From an uncultured Klebsiella sp. (GTDB taxonomy: Bacteria > Pseudomonadota > Gammaproteobacteria > Enterobacterales > Enterobacteriaceae): a stretch of 9,125 bases of DNA. Positions 1 to 8,142 of the stretch are shown one piece after another. A program made the position numbers and the translations under genes. The stretch is from positions 1 to 9,125 of the forward strand of contig CABUCP010000093.1 in NCBI GenBank assembly GCA_902490055.1, written 5' to 3'. The first letter of the stretch is position 1; the number at the start of each line of letters is the position of its first letter. The notes below the pieces were generated by a model. It made no database searches. It was not told the origin of the DNA and saw only the letters and a program-made list of their open reading frames with translations.

Positions 1-52
1 TCATCTCTTCCGCAATACTCGCTAAAGGTCAATCTTAGGCGTTGCAAACACG
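1..52. other. Intergenic tail left of wabN
   Basis: This is the short non-coding stretch downstream of the wabN stop. No hairpin followed by a T run is visible on either strand, so wabN transcription may continue leftward. On the minus strand a purine-rich GGAAGAG (complement of 5-11) directly abuts an ATG (complement of 2-4). The spacing of zero is too short for that ATG to use it as a ribosome binding site, but it could serve a start just outside the window. That would fit a further core gene on the same strand, which cannot be confirmed from here. Confidence 0.35.
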
Positions 53-1048
53 CTATCTCAACGCGAGTTTCTGTTGATAATATTCTGCTAACGACATTCC
101 TTTCACCTGCGGCGCCAGCCAGCTAAAGAAGGTTTCCAGATCGGCATATAAACGTTCTATATCCTGCTCATTTTTAAAGGTTGGGCTGCCGCCAGGCATA
201 TATTCGGAAGAGTGCAGCATATATTCCACATAATCATTGCCCTGCGCCAGCGTCTGCTGGACCACCATTTTCATGGTTTCCACATTGCCGCCCATCGGAC
301 GCAACCAGTGTACGGATGGCGAACGCACTTTACCGCGCAGGCGATCGTAACCCTGCTTCACGCTGTTCATCCATGCCGAATGCTTGTACTGAATGCTCAT
401 CGGCACTTCCAGCAGCGGGGAATGCCCTTCGCGGCTAATATCATTTTCATCAAGGAAATAGGCATGCTGCGGGAAGCGACGGTAATCGGTGCCGCCATCG
501 CCCTGCGGCGCGCCCTTGGCGGTTTTCCAGTTCACCCGCGGCGTTACCGAACAATCCACCCGATATCCGTACTCCACCAGCAGACGCGCGTAGCGCTCGT
601 CAAATGCCCAGCGCCCGGCGCGATGGCTGACCATTTTGGTCTGGAAGGTGTCTTCCAGCAGATGGGTCATATAATCGACTTTCTCACGCATAGCGGCATC
701 GCTGTACTCAATGAGATAAGGCTTATGACGCCAGTCATCGACGGTCAGCGGATCGGTTGGCGGGCTATTCCAGGCGTGCAAATGCATGCCGATTTCCGCG
801 GTACCGCGCGCAATCACATCTTTAGCAAATTCGATATAAAATGGGTCGATGGCCATTTCATAGTTGGTCAAATAGACCGGTTTGAAGCCATACTTTTCGC
901 AAAGCTGCTGAAAACGCGGGAGATAGCGCGCATTCTCCGTAGTGATGCTGTCATGTTTTTGCCAGAGGTTGTCACCCTCTGTATCAATCGTGATGAGAAA
1001 TGCGGGATTGTGCACGAAAACGTCCTCAGGCCATACGTATCGGCCCAT
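53..1048 (-). CDS. wabN: LPS core GlcNAc deacetylase WabN
   Basis: This is a NodB-like polysaccharide deacetylase-type protein of 331 residues. In Klebsiella, WabN removes the acetyl group from the outer-core GlcNAc that WabH placed on GalA, leaving glucosamine. Visible motifs are the metal-binding IDTEGD segment (residues 21-26, Asp22), GMHLHAW with His89 and His91 (residues 87-93), SHRAGRW (141-147) and a late YMLHSSEY block with His279. There is no signal peptide or membrane segment, consistent with action on the cytoplasmic face. The reading frame stays open upstream to 1390, but that part overlaps waaQ on the other strand and does not look like protein of this family. I chose ATG at 1048, just before MGRYVWPEDV. 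No good Shine-Dalgarno precedes it; an in-frame TTG at 1063 has GAGAG five bases upstream and is a real alternative. The gene is divergent from waaQ. The name rests on motifs plus the waa context. Confidence 0.85.
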   Translation of the reverse strand: MGRYVWPEDVFVHNPAFLITIDTEGDNLWQKHDSITTENARYLPRFQQLCEKYGFKPVYLTNYEMAIDPFYIEFAKDVIARGTAEIGMHLHAWNSPPTDPLTVDDWRHKPYLIEYSDAAMREKVDYMTHLLEDTFQTKMVSHRAGRWAFDERYARLLVEYGYRVDCSVTPRVNWKTAKGAPQGDGGTDYRRFPQHAYFLDENDISREGHSPLLEVPMSIQYKHSAWMNSVKQGYDRLRGKVRSPSVHWLRPMGGNVETMKMVVQQTLAQGNDYVEYMLHSSEYMPGGSPTFKNEQDIERLYADLETFFSWLAPQVKGMSLAEYYQQKLALR

Positions 1049-1126
1049 GGTAGAGCAATACAACGCTTCTCTCAATCTACGTGATCCCCTAGAATCGGAA
1101 CCCTTATCCTGGATGAAGAACAGAGT
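1049..1126. promoter_or_regulatory. Divergent wabN/waaQ intergenic region with possible waaQ promoter
   Basis: These 78 bases separate two divergent genes, so they should hold a promoter for at least one of them. On the plus strand TAGAAT at 1090-1095 matches five of six bases of a sigma-70 -10 box, with a poor -35 (TTCTCT, 1067-1072) 17 bases upstream. On the minus strand the best -10-like word is TAGATT (complement of 1075-1080), a weak match with no convincing -35. Before waaQ the ribosome binding site is also weak: a purine-rich GGATGAAGAA at 1111-1120 ends six bases before the ATG. I see no full JUMPstart/ops element of the kind that makes E. coli waaQ operons depend on RfaH. Transcription starts are inferred. 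Confidence 0.35.
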
Positions 1127-2203
1127 ATGACGCCTGAAACCCTCTCCCCCGGCCAGCAGAACCCGGCGCGGATCCTGGTCATTAAGCTGCGCCACCATGG
1201 CGACATGCTGCTGATCACGCCGCTTATCCACGCTCTCAAACAGCAGTACCCCGCCGCGTGCGTCGATGTACTGCTCTATGCTGAGACCCGGGACATGCTG
1301 GCGGCGAATCCGGAGATTAACCAGATTTACGCGATCGATCGCAGCTGGAAAAAGCAGGGCAAGGGGCATCAACTCAAGATGCAATGGCAACTCATCCGTA
1401 GCCTGCGCCAGCAGCGCTACGACATGGTGCTCAACCTTGCCGACCAGTGGCCCAGCGCGATTATCAGCAAATTAACCGGCGCGCCGACGCGCATCGGTTT
1501 CGATTTTCCTAAGCGTCGCCACCCGTTCTGGCGCTACTGCCACAGCGCGCTGGCCTCTACGTCACAGCACAACCAGCTGCATACGGTGCAGCAGAATCTC
1601 TCGATCCTGGCGCCGCTGGGGCTTGAGGTAAACGATGCGCCGGCGCAAATGGGCTACAGCGAATCAGACTGGGCCGCCAGTCGCGCGCTGCTTCCGGACG
1701 GTTTCCAGGAAAACTATATTGTTATTCAACCAACCTCACGCTGGTTCTTTAAATGCTGGCGCGAAGATCGCATGAGCGCGTTGATTAACGCGCTGTCAGG
1801 GGAAGGTTATGCGGTGGTGCTCACCTCCGGCCCCGACGCAAAAGAGAAGCAGATGGTGGAAAACATTATCGCCGGCTGCCCGCAGGCGCGGCTGCACTCA
1901 TTAGCCGGTCAGCTAACGCTTCGACAGCTGGCGGCGGTTATCGATCACGCCCGCCTGTTTATCGGCGTGGACTCCGTGCCAATGCATATGGCGGCGGCGC
2001 TGGGTACCCCGCTCGTGGCGCTGTTCGGCCCATCAAAGCTGACCTTCTGGCGGCCGTGGCAGGCAAAAGGCGAGGTGATCTGGGCCGGCGACTTTGGCCC
2101 ACTGCCCGACCCAGACGAGATCAATACCAACACCGAAGAACGCTATCTTGATTTAATCCCGACCGGCGCGGTCATCGCGGCGGCGAAAAAGGTACTGGCA
2201 TGA
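1127..2203 (+). CDS. waaQ: LPS core heptosyltransferase III WaaQ
   Basis: A GT9-family ADP-heptose transferase of 358 residues, the usual size for WaaQ. It adds the branch heptose (HepIII) to heptose II of the inner core at the inner face of the cytoplasmic membrane. The N-terminal signature IKLRHHGDMLLITP (residues 19-32) contains Asp26, which matches the proposed catalytic base of WaaC-type enzymes. The C-terminal domain carries the family signature IGVDSVPMHMAAALGTPLV (residues 279-297) followed by LFGPS (299-303), which binds the ADP-sugar. It is clearly closer to E. coli WaaQ than to WaaC or WaaF, for example in KLRHHGDMLL, FKCW and VVLTSGPD. It is the first gene of the rightward run and its TGA overlaps the ATG of wabG (ATGA), so the two are probably translationally coupled. 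Confidence 0.93.
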   Translation: MTPETLSPGQQNPARILVIKLRHHGDMLLITPLIHALKQQYPAACVDVLLYAETRDMLAANPEINQIYAIDRSWKKQGKGHQLKMQWQLIRSLRQQRYDMVLNLADQWPSAIISKLTGAPTRIGFDFPKRRHPFWRYCHSALASTSQHNQLHTVQQNLSILAPLGLEVNDAPAQMGYSESDWAASRALLPDGFQENYIVIQPTSRWFFKCWREDRMSALINALSGEGYAVVLTSGPDAKEKQMVENIIAGCPQARLHSLAGQLTLRQLAAVIDHARLFIGVDSVPMHMAAALGTPLVALFGPSKLTFWRPWQAKGEVIWAGDFGPLPDPDEINTNTEERYLDLIPTGAVIAAAKKVLA

Positions 2204-3327
2204 GCAAATTCAGGCTGGCCCTGGTGCGGCAAAAATATCGCCCGGACGGCGGCGCGGAACGCTTTGTCTCACGCGCGCTGGAAGCCCTCGACAGCAGTAA
2301 TCTGGAACTGAACGTCATCACCCGCGAATGGCAGGGGCCGGTCAAACCGGACTGGAATATTCACATCTGCAACCCGCGCAAGTGGGGACGAATCAGCCGT
2401 GAACGCGGCTTTGCCAACGCCGCGCGCGCGCTCTGGCAAAGTGAATCATTCGACCTGGTGCAAAGCCATGAACGCATTCCCGGCTGCGACCTGTACCGCG
2501 CCGGCGATGGCGTTCATCGCCGCTGGCTGGAGCAGCGCTCGCGTATTTTACCCGCCTGGAAAAGCCGCCTGCTGTTTGCCGACCGCTACCACCGTTACGT
2601 GATGCAGGCGGAACGCGAAATGTATCAGGACGCCCATCTTCGCGGGGTAATTTGCAATGCGGAGATGATCAAGCAGGAAATCATCGAAGACTTCGGCCTG
2701 CCGGCGGACAAAATTCACGTCATCTATAACGCGATAGATAACCAGCGTTTCCTGCCGCCGAACGAAGAGACCTTTGCCGCATTACGCGCCAAATGGCAGT
2801 TGCCGCCGCAGGCAAGCTGCCTGATTTACGTTGGTTCCGGCTTTGAACGTAAAGGGCTGGATGCGGCAATTCGCGCCATTGCCCCCACTAACCGCTATCT
2901 GTTGGTGGTCGGTAAAGATAAAGAGCAGAGCCGCTATCAACAGCTGGCAAAATCGCTGAACTGTGAAAATCGCGTGCGCTTCTTCGGCATGCAGTCCGAA
3001 ACGCTGCCGTTCTATCAGATGGCCGACGGGCTGCTGCTGCCGACGCTGTACGACCCGTTCCCTAACGTGATCCTCGAAGCAATGGCCTGCGGCCTACCGG
3101 TTATCACCACCACCGGCTGCGGCGGCGCGGAGTTTATCGTCGGGGGCAGTAACGGCTATGTCTGTGATGCGCTGGATATCGCCGCGTTACAGCAGGCGGT
3201 CATGGCGCTCCCCGCACGCGCGCTGGGTTCCGCTGAAGGCGCGCGCGCCCGTGAACGTATTATGGCCTGCACCAGCGAGCGACTGTCGACACAGCTGCTT
3301 TCTCTCTATCAGGATCTGGTGAAATAA
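2200..3327 (+). CDS. wabG: LPS core galacturonosyltransferase WabG
   Basis: A GT4-family, GT-B fold retaining glycosyltransferase of 375 residues. In Klebsiella, WabG transfers galacturonic acid from UDP-GalA to heptose II, occupying the place where E. coli WaaG puts glucose; loss of this sugar is known to reduce capsule retention and virulence. The N-terminal glycine loop is RPDGGAERFV (GGAE at 17-20). The C-terminal half has YVGSGFERKGLD (210-221, with Arg217 and Lys218 for the nucleotide diphosphate) and DPFPNVILEAMACGLPV (285-301). In the last motif the usual E-x7-E pair reads Asp285 and Glu293. There is no signal peptide; a peripheral membrane role is expected. The start overlaps the waaQ stop by four bases and wabH begins two bases after the stop. 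Assignment to WabG rather than another GT4 enzyme rests on gene order and family resemblance. Confidence 0.88.
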   Translation: MSKFRLALVRQKYRPDGGAERFVSRALEALDSSNLELNVITREWQGPVKPDWNIHICNPRKWGRISRERGFANAARALWQSESFDLVQSHERIPGCDLYRAGDGVHRRWLEQRSRILPAWKSRLLFADRYHRYVMQAEREMYQDAHLRGVICNAEMIKQEIIEDFGLPADKIHVIYNAIDNQRFLPPNEETFAALRAKWQLPPQASCLIYVGSGFERKGLDAAIRAIAPTNRYLLVVGKDKEQSRYQQLAKSLNCENRVRFFGMQSETLPFYQMADGLLLPTLYDPFPNVILEAMACGLPVITTTGCGGAEFIVGGSNGYVCDALDIAALQQAVMALPARALGSAEGARARERIMACTSERLSTQLLSLYQDLVK

Positions 3328-3329
3328 CC

Positions 3330-4424
3330 ATGCGCATACTGTTTGTTATCGACGGCCTGCCGGGCGGCGGCGCGGAGAAGGTCGTGCTGACGCTAGCGGA
3401 ACATTTTCTCAGCCAGGGCGAGCAGGTATCGCTGTTCTCGCTGCGCGACGTCTGCGATTATCCGCTGCCGAAAGGGCTCGATTATCAGGTGATCGCCGAC
3501 CGCTGCCGTAAGCCGTGGCGTAAGCTGACTGAACTTTCCCGCCGCGCACGCCAGTTGGATAACGCGATTGCAAAAGCGGAACAGCAGGGTCGCTTCGATC
3601 TGGTGCTGTCGAATCTGCACAAAACCGATCGCATCGTCGCGCGCAGCCGGGCGTTGAACGGGCGCAACGTCTGGTTCTGTCTGCACGGCGTCTTCTCCAC
3701 CTCTTACCTGGGCCACCGCAGCGGTTTTGACCGCTGGATGAAACAGCAAAAAATCAAGCGGGTATACCAAGGGCGCAACGTGGTTGCCGTCTCTGACGCG
3801 GTCGGTAAAGACCTGGTCGAACAGTTCGCACTGCGTCCGGCACAGCTTAAAACCATCTATAACCCGTTCGATATCGCCGCTATCCGCGCTGCGGCTGAGG
3901 CTCCGGCCGACACTCCGCATGGGGATTACATCATCCACGTTGGCCGCTTCCACCCGGGCAAACGCCATGACCGCCTGATTGAAGCCTACGCCCAAAGCGG
4001 CATCGACGCGCCGCTGGTGCTGCTCGGTCAAGGCAAACCGGAACAAGAGCAGCGGCTTCGCCAACTGGCACAGGATCTGCAGGTCGGCGACCGCGTGCTG
4101 TTTAAAGGCTTCCAGCAGAACCCATTACCGTGGATTAAACATGCGCGGATGCTGACGCTAAGCTCCGATAGCGAAGGGTTTGGCAACGTCATTGTTGAAG
4201 CATTACTGCTGAATACGCCGGTTGCCAGCACCCGCTGCCCAGGCGGGGTCAGCGAGATCCTGAGCGGCGAATTGTCCCGCGGTCTGGCCGACCTCAACAG
4301 TTCTGCGCTAGCCCAGACGATGCAAAGCATTTACCATAGCCCGCCGGCCATTGATTCCGCCGCGCTGGAAAAATTCAGCGTGGAGTCGATTTGCCAGCAG
4401 TACCGTCAGTTGCACAGCGCCTGA
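3330..4424 (+). CDS. wabH: LPS core GlcNAc transferase WabH
   Basis: A GT4-family glycosyltransferase of 364 residues. In Klebsiella, WabH transfers GlcNAc from UDP-GlcNAc onto the GalA added by WabG; WabN then deacetylates it. Motifs seen are the N-terminal loop DGLPGGGAEKVV (8-19), the nucleotide-sugar segment HVGRFHPGKRHD (203-214, Arg206 and Lys211) and an intact E-x7-E pair, Glu282 and Glu290, within SEGFGNVIVEALLLNTPV. The start is ATG two bases after the wabG stop, with GGTGA (3319-3323) six bases upstream as the binding site, so it is likely coupled to wabG. The 3' end includes the left arm of a small hairpin followed by a T run. The exact sugar and acceptor come from the known Klebsiella cluster, not from the sequence itself. 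Confidence 0.85.
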   Translation: MRILFVIDGLPGGGAEKVVLTLAEHFLSQGEQVSLFSLRDVCDYPLPKGLDYQVIADRCRKPWRKLTELSRRARQLDNAIAKAEQQGRFDLVLSNLHKTDRIVARSRALNGRNVWFCLHGVFSTSYLGHRSGFDRWMKQQKIKRVYQGRNVVAVSDAVGKDLVEQFALRPAQLKTIYNPFDIAAIRAAAEAPADTPHGDYIIHVGRFHPGKRHDRLIEAYAQSGIDAPLVLLGQGKPEQEQRLRQLAQDLQVGDRVLFKGFQQNPLPWIKHARMLTLSSDSEGFGNVIVEALLLNTPVASTRCPGGVSEILSGELSRGLADLNSSALAQTMQSIYHSPPAIDSAALEKFSVESICQQYRQLHSA

Positions 4425-4435
4425 CGTCGTTTTTT
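4404..4435 (+). terminator. Possible weak terminator at the wabH stop
   Basis: CGTCAG (4404-4409) can pair perfectly with CTGACG (4421-4426) around an 11-base loop, and a run of six T (4430-4435) follows three bases later. The right arm contains the wabH stop codon. The stem is only six pairs with four G-C pairs, and the loop is large, so it would be a weak or partial terminator. It sits at the first real gap in the waaQ-wabG-wabH run and could lower expression of the following glycosyltransferase. Confidence 0.35.
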
Positions 4436-4454
4436 AACCAGGATCGAATGAGTT

Positions 4455-5444
4455 ATGAGTCAAACGCCTTTATTGAGCATCGTGGCCGCCGTCTATAACG
4501 GTGAAAAATTCCTTGCGCAGTTCTTTGAATGCCTCGAGCAACAGCAGTTGGCCAGCTATGAGCTGATCCTGGTGAACGATGGTTCGACCGACGATAGCCT
4601 GGCGGTTATCGATCAGTGGAAGGACAGACTGCAGAACGTCATCGTGCTGGAGCAGGAAAATCAGGGTGTCTCAGTGGCGCGTAACACCGGCATGGCGGCG
4701 GCAACCGGCAAGTATCTCGCCTTCCCGGATATTGATGATAAATTCTACCCGGGCATGTACCGCACGCTGCTGGAGATGGCGGAAAACGGCAATCTTGACG
4801 TCGCCACCTGCAATGGCCGCTATGTTTACGAAAGCCGGGACGATATTCACCCCATTTTCCCGCCGGAACGTCTGCAATCCACCGGCGTTCTGCCGGGCCA
4901 CGTCTGGCTGAAACAGGCGCTCGACTCGCGTAAATTCCTGCACGTGACCTGGCTGAACATCTATCGCCGGGATTTTATTAACCAGCACCATTTCCACTTT
5001 GAACCTGGCCTGCGCCATCAGGACATTCCCTGGACAACGGAAGCGCTGCTGGCCGCCGAGCGCGTGCAGTACACCAGCGAGCAGTTTTATGACTACTACA
5101 TCCACTCGGAATCAGTGTCGCATAAGCCGGACAACGACGACACGCTGATGCGATCGGCGCGCCACTATATGAAGATTCTCGAGATGCTAAGCGCGATCAA
5201 CCAGCGCTATCCGGATAAAGTACGCCATATCCCAGCCTGCCGCTGGCAGATAGCGAAAGAGGGTCTGGGAATTATTCACACCTTCGACTGCATGAAAGAT
5301 GAGTCGAAAAAGCATATTATCATTAAAGAATTCTTCGAACGCGGCATCTGGCGCCTGATCTGGACCAACGCCTGCACGTTCCGTTTGCGCTGGCGTCTGG
5401 GACGCCGTTATTTGCGCATCAAGCGCTATCTCAACGCGGCATAG
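4455..5444 (+). CDS. Family 2 glycosyltransferase, LPS core cluster, role unassigned
   Basis: A GT2-family (GT-A fold, inverting) glycosyltransferase of 329 residues. The catalytic domain begins at once with LLSIVAAVYNGEKFL (6-20), followed by VNDGSTDDS (40-48) and the metal-binding motif FPDIDDKF with Asp92 and Asp94. A later HQDIPWTTEALL segment sits where GT2 enzymes carry the catalytic acidic residue. The C-terminus (about 309-329) is rich in Arg, Lys and aromatic residues, as expected for a protein held to an anionic membrane surface; no membrane helix is seen. ATG at 4455 is the first usable start, because an in-frame TGA lies four bases before it (4449-4451). Its ribosome site is modest (AGGA, 4439-4442). 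The position between wabH and waaA matches the open reading frame called orf10 in published Klebsiella core clusters. I do not know an established donor or acceptor; a beta-linked hexose or uronic acid on the core is plausible. Confidence is high for the family and low for the reaction. Confidence 0.85.
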   Translation: MSQTPLLSIVAAVYNGEKFLAQFFECLEQQQLASYELILVNDGSTDDSLAVIDQWKDRLQNVIVLEQENQGVSVARNTGMAAATGKYLAFPDIDDKFYPGMYRTLLEMAENGNLDVATCNGRYVYESRDDIHPIFPPERLQSTGVLPGHVWLKQALDSRKFLHVTWLNIYRRDFINQHHFHFEPGLRHQDIPWTTEALLAAERVQYTSEQFYDYYIHSESVSHKPDNDDTLMRSARHYMKILEMLSAINQRYPDKVRHIPACRWQIAKEGLGIIHTFDCMKDESKKHIIIKEFFERGIWRLIWTNACTFRLRWRLGRRYLRIKRYLNAA

Positions 5445-5536
5445 GTCGAAATCCCTCGGTTTCCGCCAAAGAGATAGCTTTACGCGGGTTAAATGCTTAG
5501 AATTTGCCCGCAAAAAACATAAAACGGATAAATAGT
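5445..5536 (+). promoter_or_regulatory. waaA leader with possible promoter
   Basis: This 92-base gap is the longest within the rightward gene run. TAGAAT at 5498-5503 is a five-of-six match to a -10 box; a TG lies just upstream (5494-5495), one base off the position of an extended -10, and no good -35 is found at 16-18 bases. GCGGG and CCCGC (about 5484-5488 and 5505-5510) can pair around the -10 word, but A residues rather than T follow, so this is not a terminator for the upstream genes. A GGATAA (5526-5531) five bases before the TTG start is the likely ribosome binding site. A separate promoter for waaA is reasonable because the gene is essential, but it is inferred. Confidence 0.35.
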
Positions 5537-6810
5537 TTGGAATTGCTTTATACCACCCTACTCTACCTCATTCAGCCGCTGGTGTGGCTGCGACTGCTGC
5601 TACGCAGCCGTAAGGCCCCTGCCTACCGTAAACGCTGGGCTGAACGTTATGGCTTCTGTCAAAACAAGGTAGAGCCGGATGGCATTCTGCTGCACTCCGT
5701 CTCCGTCGGCGAAACGCTGGCGGCTATTCCGCTGGTGCGCGCCCTGCGCCATCGCTATCCGTCGTTACCGATCACCGTCACCACCATGACGCCGACCGGG
5801 TCGGAGCGTGCGATGTCCGCGTTCGGCAAAGATGTGCATCATGTTTATCTACCGTACGACCTGCCCTGCGCAATGAACCGTTTTCTCAATAGCGTGCAGC
5901 CCAAACTGGTCATCGTGATGGAAACCGAGCTGTGGCCGAACATGGTCGCGGCGCTGCACAAACGTAAAATTCCGCTGGTTATCGCCAACGCGCGCCTGTC
6001 AGAGCGCTCCGCCAAAGGCTATGCCAAACTAGGCGGCTTTATGCGCCGCCTGTTAAGCCGCATCACGCTTATCGCCGCGCAGAATGAAGAAGACGGCAAC
6101 CGCTTCCTCGCCCTCGGCCTGAAACGCAACCAGTTAGCGGTCACCGGCAGTCTGAAATTCGATATCTCCGTCACTCCGGAACTGGCCGCACGCGCCGTTA
6201 CCCTGCGCCGCCAGTGGGCGCCGCACCGTAAAGTGTGGATTGCCACCAGTACCCACGACGGCGAAGAACAAATTATCCTGCAGGCGCATAAAACGCTGCT
6301 GGAAACTTTCCCCGACCTGCTGCTGATCCTTGTGCCGCGCCATCCGGAACGCTTTGGCGACGCCCGCGAGATGGTGCAAAAGGCGGGAATGAGTTTCACC
6401 CTGCGCAGCACCGGCGAAATCCCGTCAAACAGCACCCAGGTGGTCATTGGCGATACCATGGGCGAACTGATGCTGCTATATGGCATTGCCGACCTCGCTT
6501 TCGTCGGCGGCAGTCTGGTGGAGCGTGGCGGGCATAACCCGCTCGAACCCGCCGCCCATGCCATTCCGGTGCTAATGGGGCCACATACCTTCAACTTCAA
6601 AGATATCTGCGCCAAGCTGCAGCAGGACGATGGCCTGATCACCGTAACCGATGCCGACTCACTGGTCAGAGAAGTCTCCACGCTGCTGACCGATGAAGAC
6701 TACCGGCTGTGGTACGGTCGCCATGCGGTAGAAGTGCTGCATCAAAACCAGGGCGCGCTTTCACGCCTGCTACAGTTACTGCAACCTTATCTGCCACAGC
6801 GGAGCCACTA

Positions 6811-6811
<1 letters not shown>
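5537..6811 (+). CDS. waaA: Kdo transferase WaaA (KdtA), TTG start
   Basis: A GT30-family enzyme that transfers Kdo from CMP-Kdo to lipid IVA, the first step of core assembly; it is normally bifunctional in enteric bacteria, adding two Kdo residues, and essential. The protein is 424 residues with the start used here, against 425 recalled for E. coli. The first 22 or so residues ([17 protein letters not shown]...) form the membrane anchor. [11 protein letters not shown] (53-63) holds Glu59, which matches the catalytic acid of this family. The C-terminal domain has [12 protein letters not shown] (305-316) and [18 protein letters not shown] (324-341) for CMP-Kdo binding. The frame can be extended eleven codons to ATG 5504, but alignment to E. 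coli WaaA begins at ELLYT and GGATAA lies just before TTG 5537, so TTG is preferred. Its TAA shares one base with the ATG of waaE (TAATG). Confidence 0.95.
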
Positions 6812-8063
<1,252 letters not shown>

Positions 8064-8074
8064 CATTTCCTTCC

Positions 8075-8100
8075 CCCCGCTCGCGCTATGCTTAGCGGGG
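8075..8100. terminator. Hairpin between convergent coaD and mutM
   Basis: CCCCGCT (8075-8081) and AGCGGGG (8094-8100) form a perfect seven-pair GC-rich stem with a 12-base loop, eleven bases after the coaD stop. No T run follows it on either strand, so it is not a standard intrinsic terminator. It may still slow polymerase or protect the 3' ends of both messages. The rest of the 79-base spacer (8064-8142) shows no other signal. Confidence 0.4.
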
Positions 8101-8142
8101 CTACCAGCTTACCCGGCCGACCATCATCCCCAACCGTTCCCA

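Noticed and set aside
574..581. Chi-type octamers on the minus strand (complement of CCACCAGC at 574-581 and 8460-8467)
   Set aside because: Exact matches, but such octamers are frequent in enterobacterial coding sequence and say nothing specific about this region.
1049..1053. GGTAG as an ops element of a JUMPstart sequence
   Set aside because: Only five bases agree, the GC before and GTG after are missing, and it abuts the wabN start codon.
212..1084. Open frame of 290 codons on the plus strand opposite wabN
   Set aside because: It is the antisense of a well-supported deacetylase gene, has no family resemblance, and is rich in His and Arg as expected from a shadow frame.
3393..4064. Open frame of 223 codons on the minus strand within wabH
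   Set aside because: It lies wholly inside wabH, has no recognisable motif or ribosome site, and long antisense frames are common in GC-rich genes.
5484..5510. GCGGG/CCCGC inverted repeat before waaA as a terminator
   Set aside because: It is followed by A residues, not T, on the plus strand, and the stem is only five solid pairs around a long loop.
6019..6681. Open frame of 220 codons on the minus strand within waaA
   Set aside because: Low-complexity Ser/Arg-rich shadow of the well-conserved waaA gene.
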